DNA of 64,000 nucleotides, taken from assembly GCA_017506865.1 (NCBI GenBank), contig JAFCMP010000557.1, positions 496,001 to 560,000 on the forward strand, written 5' to 3'. Shown here piece after piece: positions 34,546 to 44,200 of this stretch. Positions within the stretch are counted from its first letter, which is position 1. Each line of letters opens with the position of its first letter. The notes beneath the pieces are model-generated. The model was given only the letters and a program-made list of their open reading frames with translations. It was not told where the DNA came from and made no database searches. This stretch comes from Tribonema minus. Its lineage: Eukaryota; Sar; Xanthophyceae; Tribonematales; Tribonemataceae. Made by a program: the position numbers and the translations under genes.

Positions 34546-37500
34546 GTGCTGAGCGTCAACACTCACGCGGCAGGTACACGGCTCCGCTGAGCACTGATGC
34601 AAGATCGCGCGCGCGGAGAGAGAGGGGGAGGACGACGCTGAGCGTCAGCACTTCAAGGTGGCAGCGATGGCGCGCGTTGAGTCACGTCGTGATGACGTCC
34701 TCGGGGATGCCGTCGAGGTGCTTGACGAGCGCGCGCAGCGAGTTGCCGTGCGCCGCAATCTGCGCTATTGCGCGTGCAGGGAGAGAGGGGGGGAACGACA
34801 CTGTACGTAAGCACTTGAAGTTGGCAGGGATGGCGCGTGTTGATGCCATGCACGCGCTTCAGAGCGAATCACAGCGCTCAGCTCGAGGGCCCTGATGGGG
34901 TACTCGCAGGAGCACATCGCGCGCTCGCGCTGACGCACTTGCACCGAAGCAGAGCGCAAGGTCGACGCGCGCCGCACTGATGGGCACACATTGGAGTACA
35001 TTGTGCAGTGATCGCCAATGCGCGTTAGACGCGTTCGAGGTGCTCACGAGGTGCACGTAGATTCTGGCGGCAAGCAAGCTGAACATCCGCCATCTGGGCT
35101 TCTTCGCGCCCTACACGAGAAAGTACAATGTGCGGCTTGGTTGTGGGGTGGTGGTGATAGGGTGAAGAGGGGGAAGCCTGCTCGCGTTTGAGTCTCTCTG
35201 CGGAGAAGGAGCGAGTGCTGCTGCATTGAGTGCAGTCCGATATGAGTGGGCTTTTCCCGCCCCATTGGCAAGCGAAATCAATAAACAGTACATGCGTGCA
35301 CACGCAGGAGGAGTACACACAGGAGAACACTGCGCACTCACGATGACACGCTCGCCGGCGCGGATGCGCGGCGCGATCTCCGCCTCCCAGTACGGCAGCA
35401 CGCGCTCCAGCGTCGTGGCGAGCGACTCGGTGCGCGGCAGCTTGTCGCGCGGCAGCGCGGCATACTTGTCGTCGTTGCCGGGGTAGTGCTCCGAGGACGT
35501 GTCCAACGCAGGCGGCGGGATGTCGTAGGAGCGGCGCCACACGAGTACCTGCGGGGGGGGGGGGGGAGGGGAAGGGGACAGCGCTCAGAAAAGGGGGGGA
35601 AGGGGGGATAGCGTGCATATCTGCGGAACCCGCCATGGGCTTCTGTGTGTAGGTTTGTGGGGGCATGCCTGCCTCAATCTGAGCCTCGCACGAACGTGAC
35701 GCGTGATGCTGGGCGCGCTGTGACTGCGTCAATTTGGCGGCGCGACAGGGCCCGCCTATACCTAGGTACCTACATGGCACAGGGCACGAGCCAGCCGTTG
35801 CCCCATCTTGCAGCTGAGTACCATGCCGCGAGTGGTGCAACAGCGGCGGCGATAGTCAAAATGAAACGCGCGGGCATACCTGCTCCTTGCCATGCTTGGC
35901 AATCGTCTCCTGCTTGTCCAACAGCGACGGCGATACTGAAATGAAAACCTGCGTGCGCATGCACCTGCCGTGCTTGGCGACCGTCTCCTGCTTTCCAACA
36001 GCGATGGCGATAATGAACTAGAAACCCTAGTGCGTATCGTGTGCATGTACCTGCTCCTTGCCGTGCTTGGCAACCGTCTCCTGCTTGTCGAGCCCCGTAA
36101 GCCCCCCGTAGTGGCGCTCGTTGAGCTGCCACGCCGGCACGACCGGCAGGTGCATCTGGTCCGTCTGCTCCAGCGCGTGCCAGCAAGTCTTTATCGCGCG
36201 CCGCAGGTAGCTGCGGCGAGAGCGCAAATGTGATTATCGTCAGAAAATGACAATCACCGAGGCAAAAGAAACAGAAAATTGCTGCAGGTGCGGGCACAGG
36301 ACGACGCGCCAGAGGGTGGCAATGTGAGCGATGATGACAGTTGTGGCGAGCGACGTCCACGAAAGACAATGTCAGCCATGTGCGTGTGCCTTTGATGTGT
36401 TGCGCCATTGGCTGCACCCGAGGCCAGGTGCGGTGTACATCACTCTCATACCGGTTTGTTACATTTGCACTTCGAAGGCAGATCCATATGGTTTGATTTT
36501 TGACAGTTCATGTGTGGCATGCGGCAGCTCTGAGCCCCTCACACACCGCTGCAAATGACACTTCTGCAACTTGTGGCCAGAGACACCTTTTGAAGTACAT
36601 GAGGTTTAAAAAAAAATTATTCCCAATGGCACTACGTGTATGCCTTGCGTATCGGACCAAGGTAGAACGTGACTCACATCTCCCTTGCGCAAATCGTGGC
36701 ATCATCTTGAAAGCGACGATGGCCGTGCGGTCGCCACAGAGATAATGCTGCAGCTGCAACTTCAACTGCAACTGCAACAAGGTCACTGGACTGAAAGCGC
36801 GATTAATTTTTGTGGTGTGGCCACCAAGTGAGTGGCTCACAAATAACTGCTGAAAATGGTTTCAGGGCGGGTCACCTCTCCTCAGCCAACTATGCACATC
36901 TGTTCTACTGCGTGACCTTCACATATGGTGTATGAGCGTCAATCTATAGAAATCAGAGACACTAGTTGACTTTTGTGACCCTTCAGGATGCCTGCCGCAA
37001 AGTGTACATACATACTTCCGACCAGTTCAAGTGCGAAAACTGGACATTTTTTTACAAGGTGTGACCTCAGGAATGGAGACAAACACCCTGATGAAGCCAT
37101 CATGCAGACTAGTTGGATAATTGTTGCACCAACCTGGTGTACGCCAAGTCAAACTTGAAGTTCCCCTGCTTGAGCAGCTTGCCCGCCTCCACTGCCTCCT
37201 TCTCTCCCGCAGGCGACAGTGCCACGTCGTACCACCCCGTGAATCTCTGCAGCGTGCGATAATGTACCATCAGATCAGGGACAGCAGCGTGTACGCAGGC
37301 ACAGTTGCACGGCGCGCACTTGCTGATGCATGCGCACCGATTGCCAGCCGCAATTCTTCATCATTTGCCAATGATTGGCGAAGAAATATGAGCGCTTGAA
37401 CGACGTCTATGAGCTCGCTCTGCATGCCTGCAGAAACTGCACAGGCACAGATCCTTCGATAGCTGCAGCGCGATTGCACAGCACCACACACCCGTTTGAC

Positions 37501-38098
37501 AATACTGGGCATGCAAAGCATGTCACTTACGTTGGCATCGTTCCATTCAGAGCGTCCGTGCCTGATGACAGTGCAACAACAGAGAAAGACCATGATGAGG
37601 CTTGGGAGACGAATCCACACAGACATTTCCGAGTGGGTTCGTGGACAGGGTGGCCATCAATACCATCAATACCGCCAACAACCGCGGTTGATTTTCCATC
37701 GACTCAATCAAACTTGAACAATCTCACTGATGCGTCTAGCGAAGAGATCGGTGCGGAAAATCCGCGTTACAGCCATGTTCGTGTGGCTGCTTCAGCACAC
37801 GATGACGAGTCGGAGACGATAAGTGTGGTCGGTGCACACGTGCCGGCGGTGCACAGCACCAGCAGCACAGTTGATGACAAAGGGTCGATAATTTGTTCAG
37901 CAGCAACTTTGATTGCCCTGGCAGATGGTGGTAAGCTTGGGATGCTGTAGATCAGATGTTTGATTCTCGTACGTACCTGATGAGGACAAGGGTGTGCTTC
38001 GCCTCGCCCAGCGCCGCTTTGCTGGAGGTGAAGGTTCTTCGTCCAGTGGATTGCAGCGCCCGCCGCAAACCCAGTCTTGAAACTGCTGCCATGGACAT
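34276..38098 (-). CDS. PGAM: 2,3-bisphosphoglycerate-dependent phosphoglycerate mutase, probably mitochondrial, 288 aa
   Basis: Interconverts 3- and 2-phosphoglycerate in glycolysis and gluconeogenesis. Exons on the minus strand: 38098-37977, 37561-37531 (31-nt micro-exon), 37246-37134, 36210-36051, 35548-35342, 34509-34276. The total of 867 nt closes in frame. Visible motifs: [12 protein letters not shown] with the phospho-accepting His split across exons 1 and 2, [50 protein letters not shown], and [17 protein letters not shown] with the second His. This is the full set for the cofactor-dependent family, at normal length plus about 30 N-terminal residues. That extension ([20 protein letters not shown] then RTFTSS) is Arg/Ser-rich without acidic residues until about residue 32, like a mitochondrial presequence. 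An upstream in-frame ATG at 38155 is possible. The gene diverges from the WD40 gene with a 118-bp gap. Two introns carry echoes. Confidence 0.93.
34513..34541. repeat. (GA)n / (CT)n microsatellite at PGAM acceptor
   Basis: About 14 GA units, which read on the gene's strand as a CT-rich tract ending at the CTGCAG acceptor of the last exon, i.e. its polypyrimidine tract. Confidence 0.9.
34613..34850 (-). repeat. Tandem unit with echo of PGAM last-exon 5' edge
   Basis: The segment at 34686-34762 copies the first ~74 nt of the last exon (34436-34509), including the AHGNSLR active-site His, with about one mismatch and an AG acceptor. The flanks (GA-rich tract, CTGAGCGTCAGCACTTCAAG and GGCAGCGATGGCGCG) are repeated on both sides. 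This places the duplication unit at about 170 bp. Confidence 0.88.
35877..35998 (-). repeat. Two echoes of a PGAM exon 3' edge with donor
   Basis: Copies of the exon end coding [14 protein letters not shown] (real edge 36051) at 35963-35998 and 35877-35920. The latter retains a donor-like boundary. Both are followed by a shared CAACAGCGAnGGCGATAnTGAA block. Spacing is about 85-90 bp. Confidence 0.8.
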
Positions 38099-38216
38099 CG
38101 TCTCTCTCTTCACAGCGTTTTGGCTCGACAACTTCAAACCTGAAACTTCAAACATGGCTTTAAAGTTGTAAGTTCATGTCCATCTAGTCATCGAGCTGGA
38201 GGAATCATCCATCGCC
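38099..38216. promoter_or_regulatory. Compact divergent promoter between PGAM and FHA-WDR70
   Basis: Only 118 bp separate the two start codons, so the genes must share regulatory DNA or 5' UTR space. I see no TATA box. Two copies of AACTTCAAAC-type sequence (about 38130-38152) are the only repeated motif. Confidence 0.55.
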
Positions 38217-41200
38217 ATGGAACCCACTACTGCAAGGGATCTGGGGCTGGAGCTGTCGACAGCTGCACCACCGGAAGGAGCTGCCACGCCGGAGCTGCTT
38301 GTGCAGAAGCAGGGGCAGAGGGTGGGCACAATACGATTGCATAGGGAGATTACGGTACTGGGGCGCAATAGCAACATGGCGGATGAAGTGCTGGAGCACC
38401 AGAGCGTCAGCCGGAGGCATGCAGCCATCCTGCACGGTGCCGACAGCGCTTTGTACATTGCAGATCTTGGCAGCGTTCATGGCACCTTCACAGGCAGCAC
38501 AAGACTGCCGAAGAAGACGCCCGTGGTATTGGCAGACGGTGATGTCCTACGCTTCGGAGAAAGCAGTCGGTCCTATACAGTCCAACTGCCGCCACCTGAG
38601 AAGCCCGCGATGATCGCACCTGCGCCGCGCGCTGCACAGCGGCAGCAGCAGCGACCGAGCAGCGACGACGACGAAGGCAACGAAACCATGCCGCCGCCGC
38701 AGCACTCACCGTCTGTCACAGAGCCGGCAGCGCAGGCGCCGCAGGACGCGGCGGCCGAGCGCGAGCGACGGCGAGCAGAGATCGCCGCCGTGACGGCGCA
38801 GCTGAGTGCGGCGCCGACCTTCACGCGGGCGGTGCCCGAAGCAGCAGAGGGGGGGGGGCGAAACAACGGCGGCGGCGGAGAGGACAGCGACGAAGAGGAG
38901 GAGGAGGAGGAGGAGACGCCGGAGCAGCGCGCGCGGCGCACGGCGCGGCGCCTGGAGCTCCCCTTGAGCCACGAGGCCGCGCTCAAGGGGCACCGCAAGG
39001 CGGTCACGGCGCTGTCGGTGGACCCGGGGGGCGGGCGCGTCGCGACGGGCGGCACCGACTACACGGTGCGCCTGTACGACTTCGGCGGCATGGACCGGCA
39101 CCACCGCGCGTTCCGCGAGGTCGAGCCGGAGGACGGGCATGTGGTCGTCGCGCTGAGCCACAGCGGCACGGGCGACCGCTTCCTCGCGTGCACGGCGTCC
39201 GCGCAGCCCAAGGTGTACGACAGGGACGGCGTCGAGCTCGCGCACTTCGTGCGCGGCGACCCGTACCTGCGCGACATGCGCCAGACCAAGGGGCACGTGA
39301 CGTCCGTCACGTGCGGGCAGTGGCACCCGTCGCAGCGCAACACGGTGAGTGAGTCCTTCAGGGAGTGAGTCACTGAGTGAGTGAGTGAGTGAGTAGTCTG
39401 AAATTGCTGCAGCCTGGCGGTCGCTGCTTGCTCGACACGGTCATCTGCTTCGTGACGAGGCCGACGTGCAGATCTGCGGCGAGTTGGCGGCAGGCAGCAG
39501 TGATTAGGTGTCTGCTGCTTGAGCACTTGGCTCAGCGCAGAGGGCCGCAGGGGTCAGGTCACAGGGGTCAGTTGGGGTGTGCGGCATGCAGAGAGACGGC
39601 CAGACCGTCTGCAGCGAGGCTTGTCTGATGTGAACCTGCTACTATGCAAAGGGGCACCTGCAAGTGCAGCCGCGAGACCAGCGATACCTGCGCTTGAGGT
39701 ACGCGCGGTGAGGACTTAGAAGTACATCTTGACTGACTGCTTCCCAGCAGGGTATGCCGCACCGGTACACCTGCACACTTCATCCGCCGCCGCCACCCTT
39801 GCACTTCCCTCGCCCGTTTCATCGCGTCGCGTCGCGACGTTCCGCCGCAGGGCCTGACGGGCTCCATGAACGGCACTGTGCTGTCGTGCTCCGCCCCCGC
39901 AATGATCTCGCTTCCTCATCGCAGTGCCCCTCTCCGTGCAGGGCTAGGGTCAAGGTCAGGGTTAAGGGTTTCCTAACCATAGCCCTGACCCTGACGCACA
40001 GTGGCTCCGTCGACCGCTCGGCCGGAGTGTGATGCTCACTGTCACATGCTCAGTTCACCTGAGTCTCGGCCCGCGCCTCACTTGCTCACGATGCTTTGCC
40101 GCTGCAGGTGCTTACCTCTACCCGCGCCTCACTCGCTTGCGGTATCGCGCTGTTGCAGGCCCTCACGGGCTCCGTGGACAGCACCGCCCCCATCTGAGAC
40201 TCGCTAGTACCAGCACGCGCACAATTCACCTGCGTCGGCGCCCGCGCCTCACTCTCGCCGTCCGCACCGCACCGCACCGCTGTTGCAGGTCCTGACGGGC
40301 TCCGTGGATCGCACCGACCGCCGGAGTCCGATGCTCACTGCCACGCGCACAATCCACCTCGTCTCCGCTCACGCCTCACTCGCTCTCGTTGCCTTGCTTG
40401 CTCACGACGCCGCGCTGTTGCAGGTCCTCACGGGCTCCGTCGACGGCACCGCGCGCGTGTGGGACCTCAACGGCCCCACGACCTTCGACAAGCTGCACTG
40501 CAAGCTGGTGCTGCGCGTGAAGCCGGCGCGCATCGGCGGCAAGGTGCCCGTCACGAGCGTGTGCTACGACCCGGACGCGCGCTGCATCGCGGTGGGGGGG
40601 GGCGACGGATCGGTGCGCGTGCTGCCGGCGGGCGGGGGGACGGGCGGCTCTACGGCCCTGGGCAGGTACGTATGTACTTTTTATTTAGTTCTTGCTCAGG
40701 GCGCGAACGCGCAGATGTACCCATTTATACATGTATATTTCGAAAGTACATGCTTCGAAGTATATATACATGTATGTTATGTACATGTATACTCTGAAAG
40801 TACGCTGGCGGGCGGCGGGATGGGCGGCTCCACGGCCCTGGGCAGGTACGTATGTATACATGTACACTTTTGAAGTAGGTTTGTGCAGGCATGTGAGTAG
40901 CGTCTTTGGCGCGCGCTGCATTGCGGTGTGGGGGGGGGGGGACAGATCGGTGCGCGTGCTGCCGGGGGGCGGCGGGACGGGCGGCGGCGGGACGGGCGGC
41001 TCTATGGCCCTGGCAGGTATTTATCATGTATACGTACATGTATACTTCGCAAGTATATAGAAGTACTTCAAGTATATATTTTGACTCGTGGCCAATTGTC
41101 GCAGCAGCGGCGACCACGGTCATTGGTGGAAGGCATTCGATTCGACGGCTAACCTCACCTTGTCGCCTAGAGCTTTACGATCTTCTGATTCGTTCCCATT

Positions 41201-44200
41201 CGTTCAAGAATCCTCCTTTCATCTACACAGAAATGGGTCGCTCATGACCTGTGCCTCTCTGCTGATCGCTGCTGCAGCGTCGCGGAGGCCGCGCACGGCG
41301 CGGGCAGCGTCGTCACGTGCGTCGCGTACCACGAGGAGGGCCACCTGCTGGCGTCGCGCGGGACGGACGACTGCGTGCGGCTCTGGGACGTGCGCAAGTT
41401 CAAGGAGCCCATCAGGGTGAGTCACGCTGCCTGCCGCACTTCAACAGTTGCGGTTGCAGAGCGCATCAGGGGTTGCAGAGCGCAGGAGGGGTGTCGCTGT
41501 TTTGCTTAAAAACTGCAGTTGCGGCAGAGCCCATCGACTGCGTGCGGCTCTGGGACGTGCGCAAGTTCAAGGAGCCCATCAGGGTGAGTCTCGCTTGAAG
41601 TTCAACACTTGCAGGGGCAGAGTGCATCGTGTCGCTGTTTCACTTCGTGAGTTGCAGTTGCGACAGAGCCGATCAGGGGGTGAGTCTCGCGCTGTTTAAG
41701 TTCTATACTGCCTAACTCCAACACGGGCAGCTGCGCCAAAACGCAGCTGCTGGAAAGCGCGCCTTCTGGGACACTACAGCCACTACAGCGCGTTCGCCCG
41801 TGATGCGTGCAACGCTCGCGATCTTGAAGTCTGTGTGGAGCGCTGCTGCGGCGCGCGCTGGGCCATCACGCAGGCCACCCTGCGTGGCATCAGGCAGGCC
41901 ACCCGTACGCCAGCAGGCTGCGCGCGCGCAGGCGCACTTTCTTACAGGCCGCGGCAGCGTGCGCTGCATTACACAACACTGCGTATTCCACCCCCCCCCC
42001 CCCTCTCGTCTTTGAAAGCGTGAACGTCTCGCTGCTGCCTTGCACCACCACGTCCGTGGCACACCGCGTACCCCAATACTTAACCCCCCCCCCATCCCCC
42101 TGCTCCTCTCGCACCGAATACTTATGCCCCCTTCCCCCCCCCCAATTGCTCCTTGAACGCGCTGCAGATCGTCCGCGGCGTCGGCACGCACATGGAGACG
42201 AGCAACGTGGCCTTCAGCCCCGACGGGCGCACGCTGGCAGTGGGCACTAATGCGCCGCCCAAGTCCACAGAGTGCGGCGGCATCAAGTTCTTCCCCGTGT
42301 ACGGGGCGGTTGAAGAGGTAAGCGATGTGATACTTCAACTTCAAGTACACACAATTGAAGTATAAGCGACTTTTGATGCTTCAACTTCAAGTACCCATAC
42401 TTGAAGTTGCCCCGTGGGCACACAACGCGCCGCCCCAATTACACAGAGCGCGGAGGCATCAAGTTCTTACCCGTGTACGGGGCAGTCAAGGAGGCAAGTC
42501 TGACTGACACCTGCGCGCCAGTAATCCGCTGCGGCAGGGGTCCTTGTCTGCCGCAAATGGCAATGCCGCACTGCGCAGCGGCTTCATGATTGCGTGTTCG
42601 AGTGCAGCATCGAACTACCACATTGCTCAGCGATGGAAGTACATCATGGTGTCTGCGTGGAGCTGGGTGGCCCTCAGACGGGTCTGTCTGTGGGGGGAGA
42701 GGCTTTTAGCTTTGTTTGGTATCCCTGCTATTATGTGGGGGACAGTTGCTTGCGGGTGCTTTGTTGGGGGTGATGTGGGGGGCGGGATGGGGCGTGCGAG
42801 CTTTGCATGCTACATCCAAGAGTGAAAACAAGGCGACACACCTACAGCATGGCATTTCCACAGCCACAAGTGGAATATAATACAAGTACATGATGGAGTA
42901 CAGCCTTGCTACGCAGCACTGCTCAACGATAATGGTACACCGTCGTGTTCAGCCTTGTACTGCAGCACTGGTGAAATGTCGTATAGTAGCTATGCAGCAC
43001 TGCTCAGTGACAATGGTACACCGTCGAGTTGAGCGTTGTACTGCAGCACTGCTCAGCGAAGATTCTACACCGTCCAGACACAGCCCTGCACTGCTGCACT
43101 GCAACGATGCCACACTGGCGGGTACAGCCTTGCACGCGAATCATTGCCATACACCGCCCGAGTACAGCCGCGTACTGCAGCAACGCTGCTCACCGTGCCG
43201 AGCGCTGCAGGTGACGGAGCCGGAGCTGCAGATCAGCGTGGCGGCTGCGGGGGAGAGCGTGGTGCGTGTGCTGTGGCACCCCAAGCTCAAGCAGATCCTC
43301 GCGTCCACGACAGGGGGCTACACCAAGGTGAGTTCGCCGACGCTTATGCGCTGCGTTAGTTGGAACTGGTTGCTTTTTCAGTGTTTCAAGTGAAGGCATC
43401 CTTACCGACATGAGACGGAGTAATAAATTAAGATTACAAAAATCTGAATTTGAAAATAGTTACAGTAAACTTTGCGGGGGAGGGGGGTGAGGGACCTGAT
43501 GCTGCGTGTGTTGGAGCCTTTCCGTGCTTTTTGGGGGGAGGGCGGAGGGGAGGATCGTTCCGCTTACTCGTCTCACGAGCCTGTCACTTTCTTGTTCAAC
43601 TTGTGGTCACCACTGCCGCACAGCGCCGTCGGTGTTTTCCGGGGACTTGCTCCGTTGTACAGCAGCAACCATCCACATTGTGTGCATCACACAAACCTGC
43701 TGTGAGAGAGGAGACCGCGTCCCGGTCGTGCAGCGCATATGTTCTTAGGTTCCGAGCCGTGCGCGCAACGCGTGCCAACGAGCCGCAGGCAATTTATTGT
43801 CTGCTGCTGCGCGCGTGCTCGGAACGTGCTACCCGCAACGTTTGTATGCCTACATGCGCCCGCGTCTCGTCATTGACAGCACCCGTTACTAATGCTCACG
43901 TACCCACATGCGCTCGCCCCGCATCGTCGGCAACACCCATTCATAATGCCTATATAGTATGTGCCCACATATGCTCGCCCCGTGTCAGCAACCCATTTGG
44001 GAATGCCTGAATTGTACTTCTATGTGCTTACACGCCCCGTGTCATGGGCAACACCCATTCAGAATGCCTATATGCCTACATGCACTCGCCTCTTGTTGTC
44101 AGCAACACCCCTCTTTGTTGATGCCTATATGCCCACATGCGCTCGCCCCGTGTCGTCGGCAAATCCCATTCAGAATGCCTATACTTCTATATAGTATAGG

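Noticed and set aside
33634..34590. 318-aa plus-strand open frame
   Set aside because: Runs antisense through the PGAM last exon and its (GA)n tract; low-complexity and without recognisable domain.
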